Assembly: GCF_913777145.1 (NCBI RefSeq)
Contig: NZ_CAJYPS010000007.1
Coordinates: forward strand, 62,001-126,000
From: an uncultured Roseateles sp.
GTDB taxonomy: Bacteria; Pseudomonadota; Gammaproteobacteria; Burkholderiales; Burkholderiaceae_C
Reading direction: 5' to 3'
Length of the DNA stretch: 64,000 bases
Part shown: one piece after another, positions 29,333-39,218 of the stretch
Layout of the letters: every line of letters starts with the position of its first letter
Numbering within the stretch: the first letter of the stretch is position 1
Made by a program: the position numbers and the translations under genes
Notes under the pieces: model-generated
Database searches by the model: none
Seen by the model: the letters and a program-made list of their open reading frames with translations, nothing else
What the model was told of the DNA's origin: nothing

Positions 29333-31948
29333 ATGAACAAGGTCTGGCACAAGGGCCTGCCCTTCAGCGCCAGCGTGGCGCCCTATCTGCGCCACATGAC
29401 GCTGGTGGAAGAGCACAGGGAGGCGCTACTGCGGCTGCAGGGCGTGTGGGACAGCCTGTCGCTGCTGGGGCAGATGAGTGGCGCGGCCACCGACATCGCG
29501 GAGACCCGCAGCGCCTTCCAGTCGCTCACGGGCACCTTGCTGGACAGCCTCGCGCGCCGGCTGCTCACCAACGCGACCGAGCGCATGAACGGCAAGGCGC
29601 GGGTCGCCATCGACATCCTGGTGCGCAACCTGTTCGAGCGCACCGCGGACGTGGGCTTTCTTGCGTCCGACGGCCCCCTGTGCACCCACGCGGCGCTGTC
29701 GCCCGACGCGCCCGAGCAGGCCGCCAGCCGGCAGGCACTGCAGGCGCGTTTTCGAGACTACGTGGCCAAGTACTCGGTCTATGACGACATCGTCGTGCTG
29801 TCGCCCCAGGGCCTGGTGCTGGCTCGCCTCGATGAGCAGGTCACCGAGCCGAGCTGCAGCGAAGCCTGGGTGCAGGAGGCACTGCGCAGCACCGACCCCT
29901 ACACCGAGCGCTTTGGCCCCACGGCGCTGCTGGGCGGCCGCGCCGGCCTGATCTATGCGACCCCGATCAAGACGCCGCAGGGCGTGGCGGGCCTGCTGTG
30001 TCTGTCCTTCCGGCTGGGCAACGAGATGCAGGGCGTATTCCGCCAGTTGCTGGGCGAGGACCGCCGCAGCGTGATCTGCCTGCTGGACGCACAGGACTGC
30101 GTGCTGCAGAGCTCCGACGAATGGCAGGTGCCGCCGGGGGCCTGCCTCGCCGCCCGCGACGAGCGCCTGATCTTCGCCGGCCGCAGCTACCTCAGCGTGG
30201 CCGCCAGCGCCAGCGGCTACGAAGGCTATATGGGCCCGCCGGGCTGGAAGGCCCGGGTGCTGACCCCGCTGGAATGGGCCTTCGACGACGAAGACGCCGC
30301 CGGCCTCAGCGAGCAGTTGCGCCAGCTCAGCGCCGAGCTGGACACGCGACGGCTGTTCGACGAGGAATTGCGCGGCATTCCCCTGGAGGCCCGCCGCATC
30401 CAGCGCAATCTGTCGCGCTCGTTGTGGAACGGCAAGCTGCGCAACCGGGTCCAGGCCCAGGGCAGTGCCGGCCAGGCCTCGTTCGCGGTGACGCTGCTCA
30501 ACGAGGTGCAACGCACCGGCGAGCAGCTGCGCCTGCTGTTCGAGCAGGCGATAGGCAACCTGCACCATTCGGCACTGGCGGCGGTGTTCGACAGCGCGCT
30601 GTTCCAGGCGCGGCTGGCGATAGACATCATGGACCGCAACCTGTACGAGCGCGCCAACGACTGCCGCTGGTGGGCGCTGGACGTGCGCCTGCAGCGCGCG
30701 CTGGCCGCCCAGACCCGCCCCGCGGGCGACGCCGAACGCACCCGTGCCGCGGCCGAGGCGCAGGCGGTGCTGCAACGCATCAATGGTCTCTACACGGTCT
30801 ACTCGCTGCTGCTGGTGTTCGATCTGGAGGGTCGAGTGGTCGCGGTCTCCGACCCGGCCCAGGGTCGCCACGTCGGCCAGACGCTGCGGGCCCACTGGGT
30901 GTCCCAGGCACTGGCGCTGCGCGACCGCGAGCGCTATGTGGTGTCACGCCACGAGGCCTGCGGGCTCTATACCCGCTCGGCCGGCGCGGATGGCGACCGT
31001 CCCACCTATGTCTATGCGACCGCGCTGCAGCACGAGGGCCAGGTGGTCGGCGGCATCGCCATCGTGTTCGACGGTGAGCCCCAGTTCTCGGCCATGCTGC
31101 GCGACGCGCTCCCCCCATCGCCGGACGGCCAGCCCGCCCAGCAGGCCCAGACGGACTGCGCGGTGGGCCTGTTTGTGACGCGGGACGGCCGCGTGGTGGC
31201 CAGCACGCATGAGCGCTGGCCGGTGGGCTCGGCGGCACCGCTGCGCCCCGAGCAGCTCAACCTCGCGGCTGGCGGCACGCTGCAATGCGAGCTGGCACTG
31301 GACGGCATGGTCTATGCGGTCGGCGCCGCGCTGTCGGGCGGCTACCGCGAGTACCGGCGCGGCCAGTCAGCGTCGGCCGAGGATGTGATCGCGCTGGTGA
31401 TGCTGCCGCTGGGTTCGCGTCATCAGGAGGCCACCGAGGGCTCGCAGGCCCTGCAGTTCTCGCCGCCTGCCCTGCGCGCCGGCGAGCAGGGGCTGGATGT
31501 CGCAGCCTTCAGCATAGGCGGCCAGTGGGTGGGCCTGCCCGCAGCGGTGCTGCTGGAGGCGCTGGAACGGCCGCGCATCACCGCCCTGCCCAACGCGCCA
31601 CGCGCACTGGTGGGCATGCTGCAGCACGGCGCGCAGATGCTGCCGGTGCTGGACCTGGGCCTGGCGATGTTCGGGCGCGCCTGCCCCGCGGAAGACTCGC
31701 CCGTCATCATCTGCCGCAACGAGCGCGGGCAAGGCCTGGCATTGCGGGTGGAGGAACTGGGGCCGGTGTTCAGCGTCGGCGAGTCCCAGGCCCTGCCCAG
31801 CCCCACGCGCAACGGCCGCGAGCGCCTGGTGCGCGGCAGCACGCCGGGGGCCATGCTGACGCTGATCGCGCTGTCTGACCTCTGGGCCCAGATCGGCGTG
31901 GCCAGCGAGGCGGAGGAACTGCCGGAGCTGCTGCCCGGCCTGGCCTGA
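29333..31948 (+). CDS. Soluble sensor with two Cache-like modules and a CheW-like C-terminus
   Basis: An 871-residue protein with no membrane helix or signal peptide. Two internal copies of the same module are visible. Residues 89-170 (RVAIDILVRNLFERTADVGFL, then YSVYDDIVVLSPQGLVLARLD) align with 426-506 (RLAIDIMDRNLYERANDCRWW, then YTVYSLLLVFDLEGRVVAVSD). Each looks like a helix-flanked Cache/PAS-type sensory fold in the cytosol. A third sensor-like stretch lies near 608-670. Residues about 720-855 resemble CheW (FSIGGQWVGLPAAVLLEAL, MLPVLDLGLAMFG, LALRVEELGPVF). It probably couples an intracellular signal to a chemotaxis kinase array. No other che gene is in the window. Domain names are my reading of the sequence. 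Confidence 0.7.
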   Translation: MNKVWHKGLPFSASVAPYLRHMTLVEEHREALLRLQGVWDSLSLLGQMSGAATDIAETRSAFQSLTGTLLDSLARRLLTNATERMNGKARVAIDILVRNLFERTADVGFLASDGPLCTHAALSPDAPEQAASRQALQARFRDYVAKYSVYDDIVVLSPQGLVLARLDEQVTEPSCSEAWVQEALRSTDPYTERFGPTALLGGRAGLIYATPIKTPQGVAGLLCLSFRLGNEMQGVFRQLLGEDRRSVICLLDAQDCVLQSSDEWQVPPGACLAARDERLIFAGRSYLSVAASASGYEGYMGPPGWKARVLTPLEWAFDDEDAAGLSEQLRQLSAELDTRRLFDEELRGIPLEARRIQRNLSRSLWNGKLRNRVQAQGSAGQASFAVTLLNEVQRTGEQLRLLFEQAIGNLHHSALAAVFDSALFQARLAIDIMDRNLYERANDCRWWALDVRLQRALAAQTRPAGDAERTRAAAEAQAVLQRINGLYTVYSLLLVFDLEGRVVAVSDPAQGRHVGQTLRAHWVSQALALRDRERYVVSRHEACGLYTRSAGADGDRPTYVYATALQHEGQVVGGIAIVFDGEPQFSAMLRDALPPSPDGQPAQQAQTDCAVGLFVTRDGRVVASTHERWPVGSAAPLRPEQLNLAAGGTLQCELALDGMVYAVGAALSGGYREYRRGQSASAEDVIALVMLPLGSRHQEATEGSQALQFSPPALRAGEQGLDVAAFSIGGQWVGLPAAVLLEALERPRITALPNAPRALVGMLQHGAQMLPVLDLGLAMFGRACPAEDSPVIICRNERGQGLALRVEELGPVFSVGESQALPSPTRNGRERLVRGSTPGAMLTLIALSDLWAQIGVASEAEELPELLPGLA

Positions 31949-32053
31949 GCCAGGGCCGATGGGGTCGGGACTTGCTCAAGACCTGACCCCGCCCTTGGCT
32001 TCACTCGGGCTGAGTACAAGCCGCTGAGGCGGGGAATACCAGGCGCCAAAAGA

Positions 32054-32083
32054 AAAACGCCGCATCTTGCGATGCGGCGTTTT
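32054..32083. terminator. Bidirectional intrinsic terminator
   Basis: AAAACGCCGCATC (32054-32066) and GATGCGGCGTTTT (32071-32083) form a perfect 13-bp stem with the loop TTGC. On the minus strand the T-rich run continues past the stem just after the tRNA-Ser gene. On the plus strand it ends the transcript of the CheW-like gene. Confidence 0.93.
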
Positions 32084-32089
32084 CTGTTT

Positions 32090-32182
32090 TGGCGGAGCCG
32101 GAGGGATTCGAACCCTCGATGCAGGTTTTGCCCACATACTCCCTTAGCAGGGGAGCACCTTCGGCCTCTCGGTCACAGCTCC
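32090..32182 (-). tRNA. tRNA-Ser(GCT)
   Basis: A 93-nt tRNA with encoded CCA end. The anticodon arm CTCCC-CTGCTAA-GGGAG gives anticodon GCT, which reads AGC/AGU. The T arm GAGGG-TTCGAAT-CCCTC is intact. The long variable arm (ATGTGGG paired with CCTGCAT) is typical of serine tRNAs, and the acceptor GGAGCTG pairs with CGGCTCC with one G-U pair. It lies 66 bp downstream of lysC on the same strand and may be co-transcribed. Confidence 0.97.
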
Positions 32183-32248
32183 AACGAAGCCTCGCATTCT
32201 ATATCAAGAATTTCGGGCCTCAGACTAAAACTCGAAATTACTTGAAAT

Positions 32249-33523
32249 TCAGGCGGCAGCCGGCGGCTGGTCCAGATCGAAAGCCTTGTGCAGCGCGCGC
32301 ACCGCGAGCTCCATGTACTTCTCGTCGATCACCACGCTGGTCTTGATCTCGCTGGTGGAGATCATCTGAATGTTGATGCCCTCTTCCGACAGCGAGCGGA
32401 ACATCTTGCTGGCCACGCCCACGTGCGAGCGCATGCCGATGCCGACGATGGAGACCTTGCAGATCTTGGGATCGCCCATGACCTCGCGCGCCTGCACGGC
32501 CGGGCCCACGACGTTCTTCAGCAGTTCCATCGCGCGCGCATAGTCGTTGCGATGCACGGTGAAGGAGAAGTCGGTCTTGCCGTCCTGGGACACGTTCTGG
32601 ATGATCACGTCCACATCGATGTTGGCCTCGGCCACCGGGCCCAGGATCTGGAAGGCCACGCCCGGCTTGTCGGGCACCCCCAGCAGCGTCACCTTGGCCT
32701 CGTCGCGGCTGAAGGCAATGCCGGAAACGACGGCTTGTTCCATGTGTTCGTCCTCTTCGAAAGTGATCAGCGTGCCGGAGTTGGCCTCTTCGTTGATGTC
32801 GATGTCCCAGGGCGTGAAGCTGGACAGCACGCGCAGCGGCACGCGGTACTTGCCCGCGAACTCCACCGAGCGGATCTGCAGGATCTTGGAGCCCAGTGAC
32901 GCCATCTCCAGCATCTCTTCGAAGGAGATGGAGCTGAGGCGGCGCGCCTCGGGCACGATGCGCGGGTCGGTGGTGTAGACGCCGTCCACGTCGGTGTAGA
33001 TCAGGCACTCGTCGGCCTTCATCGCAGCGGCGATCGCCACCGCGGAAGTGTCCGAGCCCCCACGGCCCAGGGTCGTGATGTTGCCCTCGGGGTCAATGCC
33101 CTGGAAGCCCGCGATCACCACCACCTTGCCGGCGGCCAGGTCGGCACGCACGCGCACGTCGTCGATGCTCTCGATGCGCGCCTTGGTGTAGGAGGAGTCA
33201 GTCGCGACAGGCACCTGCCAGCCGGTGTAGCTGACCGAATCCAGCCCCTCGGCCTGCAGCGCAATCGCCAGCAGCCCGACCGACACCTGTTCGCCGGTGG
33301 ACGCAATCATGTCCAGCTCACGCATCACGGACGGCGTCACGCTGGCCGGCGAGAGCTCACGGGCCAGGCCCAGCAGGCGATTGGTTTCGCCGCTCATCGC
33401 CGAAGGCACGACCACCAGTTGATGCCCGGCACGCACCCATTTGGCGACGCGCTTGGCGACATTGCGGATACGCTCGGTGGACCCCATCGAGGTGCCGCCG
33501 TACTTGTGGACGATCAGAGCCAT
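32249..33523 (-). CDS. lysC: Aspartate kinase
   Basis: A 424-residue aspartokinase, the first step of the Lys/Thr/Met pathway (Asp to aspartyl-phosphate). The N-terminal KYGGTSMGSTERI and the GGSDTSAVAIAAAMKADECLIYTDVDGVYTTDPR region form the kinase active site. Two ACT domains follow (about 270-340 and 345-415, with VGIGMRSHVGVASKMF), so it should be feedback-inhibited by lysine and/or threonine. The length matches the alpha/beta-type monofunctional enzymes. Start at 33523 is the first ATG. No lysine riboswitch is seen upstream: the gap to tilS is 60 bp. Confidence 0.97.
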   Translation of the reverse strand: MALIVHKYGGTSMGSTERIRNVAKRVAKWVRAGHQLVVVPSAMSGETNRLLGLARELSPASVTPSVMRELDMIASTGEQVSVGLLAIALQAEGLDSVSYTGWQVPVATDSSYTKARIESIDDVRVRADLAAGKVVVIAGFQGIDPEGNITTLGRGGSDTSAVAIAAAMKADECLIYTDVDGVYTTDPRIVPEARRLSSISFEEMLEMASLGSKILQIRSVEFAGKYRVPLRVLSSFTPWDIDINEEANSGTLITFEEDEHMEQAVVSGIAFSRDEAKVTLLGVPDKPGVAFQILGPVAEANIDVDVIIQNVSQDGKTDFSFTVHRNDYARAMELLKNVVGPAVQAREVMGDPKICKVSIVGIGMRSHVGVASKMFRSLSEEGINIQMISTSEIKTSVVIDEKYMELAVRALHKAFDLDQPPAAA

Positions 33524-33583
33524 GAGTTTGTGCGAAGGCTGAATCAGAAGCCGCCGGGCAGGCGGGAGTGCAAGCCCCTGATT

Positions 33584-34930
33584 CTATGCAGGGCGACCGC
33601 CCTCGCCTTCGCGCTGCAGCAAGACTGAGTCCTCCACCCACCGAATAGACAGGCGTTGTTCACCGTTTGGCGCGAAGGCTCGGGCATCCATGCCCAGGCC
33701 TGCGACCGCCAGCAGCCGGGTGCCCGCCCACAGCAGCGGCCCCTGCCGGCGCCAGGGCGGCAGACCCGCCTCCTGGGCCGCCTTCTTGAGGCTGCGCGCG
33801 GTGCTGGCCGGGGCGCGCTGGAACTGCTCCCCGCCCTGCCGGCCGCGCTGCAGAGCCCGCGCCAACTCATGCAGCGCAAGACCCGGCTCTGTCAGTGGTG
33901 CAGGCTCGACCCGCCAACCGCCGCCCCAGCCGGGCTGGGCATACCAGCCCGGCTGGCTCAGGTCCAGCCAGGCATCGCCCGGCATCTGCGGCAGATCCCG
34001 GGTCCAGTACAGGCCGTCCCGGTAGGCATGCAACTGCCCCGGCATGTCGCGGTGAGCGGCCGGCCAGCTTTGCAGCGCGCCCGGCCGCCACTCCGACAAC
34101 AGGCGCTCCACCAGCGCAGCAGGCGCGGGTTGCGCCAGCACCGTCACCAGCCAGGCTCGCAGCGCATTGCTGGCGCGGGCCGGCGACAGGCGCGCCAGGC
34201 CGGCCAGGTCCAAGCGCTCGCCCTGCACCAGCCCGGCCAGATCCGCATCCGCCACCTCACGGGCCAGGTCTTGCGCCTGCTGGGCCCAGCGGGCCGACTG
34301 CGCCAGCCCGGCCTCGGCGCCGGGGAACTGCGCGGTCAACTGCCGGCGCAGGCGGTTGCGCAGGAAGCGGGTCTGGGCGTTGCTCGGGTCCTCGATCCAG
34401 CGCAGGCCATGCTGGGCTGCGTAGGCCTCCAGCGCCTCGCGCGGCTGATGCAGCCAGGGGCGCACCCAGCACAGGCCCTCACGCCACTGCTGCTGGGGCA
34501 TGGCTGCGAGGCCGGCCAGGCCGGCGCCGCGCATGGCCTGCAGCACAAAGGTCTCCGCCTGATCACGGCGATGCTGGGCCAGCAGCAACAGGTCGGCCCC
34601 GGCCTCCAGCGCCATCTCGCGCAGCGCTGCATGCCGGCCGGCGCGCGCCCAGGCCTCGATGCTGTCGCCCGCCGCCGGCGCGCCGCCCAGGCGCCGGCAC
34701 GCGAAGTCCGCGCCGAAGTCCGCGGCCACCGCGCGGCAGTGCTCCAGCCAGTCGTCCGCCACCGCCTGCAGGCCGTGGTGCACATGAAGTGCAACGACCC
34801 GCAGGCCGGAGGCCATGCGGGTCGTCACGTGCAGCAGCGCCGTGGAGTCCAGGCCGCCGCTGAACGCGACGGCGATGACGGCCGGAGACTCTGGACGCTC
34901 AGCGGGCCTTGGTGTCGCTGAAGCGACCAT
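33584..34930 (-). CDS. tilS: tRNA(Ile)-lysidine synthase
   Basis: A 448-residue enzyme that converts C34 of the CAU-anticodon tRNA-Ile to lysidine so that it reads AUA. The PP-loop ATP site [12 protein letters not shown] is at residues 24-35. [37 protein letters not shown] and the central [16 protein letters not shown] are family marks. A C-terminal TilS domain (from about 340) is present. The ATG at 34930 overlaps the accA stop by 32 bp; the next Met lies too far in to be the start. Confidence 0.93.
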   Translation of the reverse strand: MVASATPRPAERPESPAVIAVAFSGGLDSTALLHVTTRMASGLRVVALHVHHGLQAVADDWLEHCRAVAADFGADFACRRLGGAPAAGDSIEAWARAGRHAALREMALEAGADLLLLAQHRRDQAETFVLQAMRGAGLAGLAAMPQQQWREGLCWVRPWLHQPREALEAYAAQHGLRWIEDPSNAQTRFLRNRLRRQLTAQFPGAEAGLAQSARWAQQAQDLAREVADADLAGLVQGERLDLAGLARLSPARASNALRAWLVTVLAQPAPAALVERLLSEWRPGALQSWPAAHRDMPGQLHAYRDGLYWTRDLPQMPGDAWLDLSQPGWYAQPGWGGGWRVEPAPLTEPGLALHELARALQRGRQGGEQFQRAPASTARSLKKAAQEAGLPPWRRQGPLLWAGTRLLAVAGLGMDARAFAPNGEQRLSIRWVEDSVLLQREGEGGRPA

Positions 34931-35870
34931 AGGCCTGCAGGCGGTCGTAGCGGCGGTCCAGCAGCTCGCGCGTCTTCAGGTCGCTGACCTGGCGCAGCGC
35001 ATCGCTGAGCGCGCGCTTGAGGTTGGAGGCCATCTGCTTGTGGTCGCGGTGCGCACCGCCGACCGGCTCGCTGATGATCTTGTCGATCAGGCCCAGTGCC
35101 TTCAGGCGGTGGGCGGTGATGCCCAGCGCCTCGGCGGCGTCGGACGCGCGCTCGCTGCTCTTCCACAGGATGGACGCGCAGCCCTCGGGCGAGATCACCG
35201 AGTAGGCGCTGAACTGCAGCATCAGCACCTGGTCGGCCACGCCTATGGCCAGCGCACCACCGGAGCCACCCTCACCGATGACGGTGGCAATGATGGGCAC
35301 TTCCAGCTGCGCCATCTCCAGGATGTTGCGGCCGATGGCCTCGCTCTGGCCGCGCTCCTCGGCACCGATGCCGGGATAGGCGCCCATGGTGTCGATGAAG
35401 GTGAACACCGGCAGGCCGAACTTCTCGGCCAGCTTCATCAGGCGCAGCGCCTTGCGGTAACCCTCGGGACGCGGCATGCCGAAATTGCGCAGCGTGCGCT
35501 CCTTGGCATCCGAGCCGCGCTGGTGGCCTATGACCATGCAGGCCTGGCCGTTGAAGCGGGCCAGTCCGCCGACGATGGCGGCGTCGTCCGCGTAGTGCCG
35601 GTCGCCGTGCAGTTCGGTGAATTCGGTGAAGACGTCGGCGCAGTAGTCCAGCGTCTGCGGGCGCTGCGGGTGGCGGGCGATCTGGTAGACCTGCCAGGGC
35701 GCCACGCTCGCATAGACCTCCTTGGTCAGCTGCTGGCTCTTCTTGGAGAGCCGGTCTATCTCTTCCGAGATGTCGACCGCAGATTCGCTCTGCACGTAGC
35801 GCAATTCTTCGATCTTGGTCTCGAGCTCGGCGATGGGCTGCTCGAACTCCAGGAAATGCTTCTTGCTCAT
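34899..35870 (-). CDS. accA: Acetyl-CoA carboxylase carboxyltransferase subunit alpha
   Basis: A 323-residue subunit that, with AccD, transfers the carboxyl group from biotin to acetyl-CoA to make malonyl-CoA. It shows the N-terminal coiled-coil region ([18 protein letters not shown]). The crotonase-like carboxyltransferase core includes [34 protein letters not shown] and [16 protein letters not shown]. The ATG at 35870 is chosen over a TTG at 35894 because the protein then begins [10 protein letters not shown] as in relatives. It is followed by overlapping tilS and then lysC. Confidence 0.97.
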   Translation of the reverse strand: MSKKHFLEFEQPIAELETKIEELRYVQSESAVDISEEIDRLSKKSQQLTKEVYASVAPWQVYQIARHPQRPQTLDYCADVFTEFTELHGDRHYADDAAIVGGLARFNGQACMVIGHQRGSDAKERTLRNFGMPRPEGYRKALRLMKLAEKFGLPVFTFIDTMGAYPGIGAEERGQSEAIGRNILEMAQLEVPIIATVIGEGGSGGALAIGVADQVLMLQFSAYSVISPEGCASILWKSSERASDAAEALGITAHRLKALGLIDKIISEPVGGAHRDHKQMASNLKRALSDALRQVSDLKTRELLDRRYDRLQAYGRFSDTKAR

Positions 35871-35966
35871 CAGTGGTCCTGACTCAAAAACCAAACCCCA
35901 CCGCGCGTAGCGCCGGGTCCCGGCGGCTCGCCCTTCGAGGGGCCGGCAAGGCCGGTAGGGTGTGGG

Positions 35967-36620
35967 TTAGTAATCCACGGGTAGCGGATCGAGGCTGCGC
36001 CAAATGTACCAAACCGCCACGGATCGATACGGCGCCCAGGCATCGCCGACTTCGCGTGCCTCGGCCCGCGACACCGGCTCGCCGGAGAAATAGTTGAGGC
36101 TGATGCCCTTGAGCAGGCCGACATCGTCCAGCGGCATCACGTTGGGGCGCATCAGGTGGAAGATCAGGAACATCTCGGCCGTCCAGCGACCGATGCCGCG
36201 GATGGCCACCAGCTCCTCGATGATGGCCTCGTCATCCATCTGCGCCCATTGGCGCACATGCACGCTGCCGGCAGCGAAATGCTCGGCCAGGTCGCGCAGG
36301 TAGTCGACCTTGCGCACCGACAGCCCGGCCGCGCGCTGCTCTTCCACCGTCAGCGCCAGCACCTGGGCCGGCTGCAGTTTGGCGGGCATGAGCTTGATCC
36401 AGCGCTCCCAGGTTGCCTGGGCAGATTTCACCGAGATCTGCTGGCCGATGATGGAGCGCGCCAGCGTCGCGAACGCGTCGCCATGGCTTTGCAGACGGGC
36501 CTCGCCGAACTGGGGGATGAGCTTCTTCATCACCCGGTCGCGCTTGATCAGGTGCTTGCAGGCCTCGTCCCAGTAGGGGGGCACCACATCGGTGGGCAGC
36601 TCGGCGGACTTGGGAGACAT
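35967..36620 (-). CDS. DNA-3-methyladenine glycosylase II-type HhH enzyme
   Basis: A 217-residue base-excision glycosylase of the AlkA / HhH-GPD family. ARSIIGQQISVKSAQATWERW, the helix-hairpin-helix LVAIRGIGRWTAEMFLIFHL and the following MPLDDVGLLKG with the catalytic Asp are present. It lacks the extra N-terminal domain of E. coli AlkA and a 4Fe-4S cluster motif. It should remove alkylated bases. Its ATG shares one base with the cysS stop (TGATG), so the two are coupled. Confidence 0.9.
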   Translation of the reverse strand: MSPKSAELPTDVVPPYWDEACKHLIKRDRVMKKLIPQFGEARLQSHGDAFATLARSIIGQQISVKSAQATWERWIKLMPAKLQPAQVLALTVEEQRAAGLSVRKVDYLRDLAEHFAAGSVHVRQWAQMDDEAIIEELVAIRGIGRWTAEMFLIFHLMRPNVMPLDDVGLLKGISLNYFSGEPVSRAEAREVGDAWAPYRSVAVWYIWRSLDPLPVDY

Positions 36621-37990
36621 CAGCTCTTCACCCAGCTGGTGCCGCCAGCGCCGTCCTTGAGCGTGATGCCACGGGCCGCGAGCTCCGCACGGATAGCGTC
36701 GGCGCCGGCGAAGTCCTTGGCCGCCTTGGCCGCGGCACGCGCAGCGATGCGCTCCTCTATCCAGGCCACGTCATCGCCGGAACCGCCCTGCAGATAGGCG
36801 CGCGGCGCCTGCTGCAGGATGCCCAGCACCCCGGCCAGTGCCTTGAGCTGCCCGGCCAGCTGCGGCGAGCGCTCGCGGTTGACCTCGTTGACCAGCTCGA
36901 ACAGCACGGCGATCGCGCCCGGCGTGCCGAAGTCCTCGTCCATCGCAGCCTTGAAGGCCGCGGCACGCGGCTCGCTCCAGTCGATCGCCACCTCGGCCGG
37001 CGGCACCGCGTCCAGCGCGGTGTAGAGCCGGGTCAGCGCGGTGCGTGCGTCTTCCAGGTGGGCGTCACTGAAGTTGAACGGCCGGCGGTAGTGGGTGCGC
37101 AGCATGAAGAAGCGCAGCGTCTCGCCGTCGAACTTCTGCAGCACGTCGCGGATGGTGAAGAAGTTACCCAGTGACTTGGACATCTTCTCGCCGTCGACAT
37201 TCAGGAAGCCGTTGTGCAGCCAGTAGGTCGCGAAGCCATAGCCCGCGCCCTCGCTCTGCGCAATCTCGTTCTCGTGGTGGGGGAACTGCAGATCCGCGCC
37301 ACCGCCGTGGATGTCGAAGCTCTCGCCCAGCAGCGCGCAGCTCATCGCCGAGCACTCGATATGCCAGCCCGGGCGGCCAGCGCCGAAGGGTGCGGCCCAT
37401 TTCGCGTCGGCCGGCTCCTCGGCCTTGGCGGCCTTCCACAGCACGAAGTCCAGCGGGTCGAGCTTGCCGTCATCCACTGCGACCCGCTCGCCGGCCCGCA
37501 GGTCGTCCAGCGACTTGCCGCTGAGCTTGCCGTAGCCGGGGAACTTGCGCACCGCGTAGTTCACGTCGCCATCGGCCGCGCGGTAGGCCAGACCCCGCTC
37601 TTCCAGGCGCGAGATCAGCGACAGCATCTGCGGCACGTAGTCGGTCGCGCGCGGCTCGTGGTCGGGGCGCAGCAGGCCCACGGCATCGAAGTCCTGATGC
37701 ATCGCCGCGGTCATCTGCTCGGTCAGCTCGCGGATGCTGATGCCCCGCTCGACCGCACGCCGGATGATCTTGTCGTCGATGTCGGTGATGTTGCGCACAT
37801 AGGTGACGTCCAGGCCGCTGGCACGCAGCCAGCGGTTGATGACGTCGAAGGCCATGTTCATGCGCAGGTGGCCCATGTGGCAGAGGTCGTAGACCGTGAT
37901 GCCGCACACATACATCCGGACCTGGCCGGGCACGAGGGGCTGGAAGTCTTCGAGAGTGCGACTGAGGGAGTTGTAGACGCGCAGGGCCAT
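36620..37990 (-). CDS. cysS: Cysteinyl-tRNA synthetase
   Basis: A 456-residue class I synthetase that charges tRNA-Cys. The zinc Cys in [19 protein letters not shown] overlaps the HIGH-type motif (HMGH). The zinc ligands [10 protein letters not shown] and [21 protein letters not shown] are intact, and the KMSKS motif reads KMSKSLGNF. The C-terminal DALR/anticodon part is complete. It is first in a leftward pair with the glycosylase. A hairpin in its leader (38033-38063) might affect expression. Confidence 0.97.
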   Translation of the reverse strand: MALRVYNSLSRTLEDFQPLVPGQVRMYVCGITVYDLCHMGHLRMNMAFDVINRWLRASGLDVTYVRNITDIDDKIIRRAVERGISIRELTEQMTAAMHQDFDAVGLLRPDHEPRATDYVPQMLSLISRLEERGLAYRAADGDVNYAVRKFPGYGKLSGKSLDDLRAGERVAVDDGKLDPLDFVLWKAAKAEEPADAKWAAPFGAGRPGWHIECSAMSCALLGESFDIHGGGADLQFPHHENEIAQSEGAGYGFATYWLHNGFLNVDGEKMSKSLGNFFTIRDVLQKFDGETLRFFMLRTHYRRPFNFSDAHLEDARTALTRLYTALDAVPPAEVAIDWSEPRAAAFKAAMDEDFGTPGAIAVLFELVNEVNRERSPQLAGQLKALAGVLGILQQAPRAYLQGGSGDDVAWIEERIAARAAAKAAKDFAGADAIRAELAARGITLKDGAGGTSWVKS

Positions 37991-38032
37991 GGTCGGGAAA
38001 GAACTCGCAGGGGCCGGTAGCCACCAACAAGA

Positions 38033-38063
38033 AGCCCCGCACCGGTTTCGGCCAGGCGGGGCT
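38033..38063. repeat. Hairpin in the cysS leader
   Basis: AGCCCCGC (38033-38040) and GCGGGGCT (38056-38063) form an 8-bp stem with a 15-base loop, 43 bp ahead of the cysS ATG. On the minus strand it is followed by TTCTTGTTG. A candidate -10 (TATACT, 38083-38078 on the minus strand) lies just upstream. It could be a weak attenuator of cysS, or an incidental hairpin between divergent genes. Confidence 0.4.
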
Positions 38064-38120
38064 CATAGAATGCCTTCAGTATACCGGCCGCTCCCGCGCA
38101 GCCTCCGCCCCCTCCCCCCC

Positions 38121-38636
38121 ATGCGCCTACGCCTACCTGCCTTCGCCCTCCTGCTCGCCCTTGCCGCGGCGGCCTCGCACGCCGATGACCTGGCCAGTGC
38201 GCAACGACTGTGGCTGGCCGGGCAGCGCAGCGCTGCGGTCAGCCAGGTCGAGCAGGCGCTGACCCGCACACCCGACGACCTGCAACTGCGCTTCGCGCTG
38301 GGCGTGATGCGCATGGAGCTGGGCGATCGCGCGGCCGCGCTGGAGATCTTCACGCGCCTGACCCAGGACTTCCCGGACCTGGCCGACCCCTACAACAACC
38401 TGGCCGTGCTCTATGCCGCGAGCGGCGAGCTGGACCAGGCCAAGGCCGCGCTGGAGCAGGCGCTGCGCCTGCAGCCCGAGCATGCCCAGGCGCAGGAAAA
38501 CCTCGGCGACGTGCTGCTGCGCCTGGCCTTGCGGGCCTACGAGCGGGCGCAGAAGCTCTCGCTGACGCCCAGTGACACGCTGGCCGCCAAGATCAGCCGA
38601 ACGCTGGCCCTGACCCGCGAACTTCAGACCCGCTGA
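38121..38636 (+). CDS. Exported tetratricopeptide-repeat protein
   Basis: A 171-residue protein beginning at an ATG after a C-rich stretch. A signal peptide is present ([22 protein letters not shown]). About three TPR units follow, the clearest being [32 protein letters not shown] and [25 protein letters not shown]. It is expected in the periplasm, binding another protein. Partners are unknown. It stands first in a rightward run with two cyclophilins and lpxH, an order common in Burkholderiales. Confidence 0.8.
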   Translation: MRLRLPAFALLLALAAAASHADDLASAQRLWLAGQRSAAVSQVEQALTRTPDDLQLRFALGVMRMELGDRAAALEIFTRLTQDFPDLADPYNNLAVLYAASGELDQAKAALEQALRLQPEHAQAQENLGDVLLRLALRAYERAQKLSLTPSDTLAAKISRTLALTRELQTR

Positions 38637-38657
38637 CCTCCCCAAACCCGAGCCCCG

Positions 38658-39218
38658 ATGAAGAAAACCGCTGTCCTGCTCGCGGCCCTGCTGGCCGCCT
38701 CCGCCGCCCTCGCCCAGACCGTCAAGCTGCAGACCAGCGAGGGCGACATCCGCATCGAGCTGGACGCCGAGAAGGCGCCCAAGACGGTGGCCAACTTCCT
38801 GCAATATGTGAAGGCCGGCCACTACAACGGCACGGTGTTCCATCGCGTGATCGAAGGCTTCATGATCCAGGGCGGCGGCTTCGACGCCAAGCTGGTGCAA
38901 AAACCCACCAAGGCTCCCATCCCGCTGGAATCGCACAACGGCCTGAGCAATCTGCGCGGCACGATCGCGATGGCGCGCACCGCAGTGCCCAACTCGGCCA
39001 CCTCGCAGTTCTTCATCAACGTGGTCGACAACCCGCGCCTGGACGGCGAGGCCGAGAACCCCACCAGCGGCTACGCGGTGTTCGGCAAGGTCATAGACGG
39101 CATGGACGTGGTCGACAAGATACGCGCGGCCGAAGTCACGAACCAGGGCATGCACCAGAACGTGCCCGTCAAGCCCATCATCATCACCAAGGCTCTGATC
39201 GAGCCCGTCAAAAAATGA
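38658..39218 (+). CDS. ppiA: Periplasmic peptidyl-prolyl isomerase (cyclophilin)
   Basis: A 186-residue cyclophilin with a signal peptide ([19 protein letters not shown]). The core has [15 protein letters not shown], with the catalytic Arg, and [14 protein letters not shown] and [14 protein letters not shown]. It catalyses cis-trans proline isomerisation of exported proteins. Its stop overlaps the start of the second cyclophilin (ATGA). The pair is a duplication: one copy exported, the other kept in the cytoplasm. Confidence 0.93.
   Translation: MKKTAVLLAALLAASAALAQTVKLQTSEGDIRIELDAEKAPKTVANFLQYVKAGHYNGTVFHRVIEGFMIQGGGFDAKLVQKPTKAPIPLESHNGLSNLRGTIAMARTAVPNSATSQFFINVVDNPRLDGEAENPTSGYAVFGKVIDGMDVVDKIRAAEVTNQGMHQNVPVKPIIITKALIEPVKK

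Noticed and set aside
32090..32182. tRNA-Ser as an integration site for a mobile element
   Set aside because: Flanks are housekeeping genes, there is no integrase and no repeat of the tRNA 3' end was seen.
33524..33583. A lysine riboswitch ahead of lysC
   Set aside because: Only 60 bp separate tilS and lysC, too short for that aptamer, and no such fold is visible.
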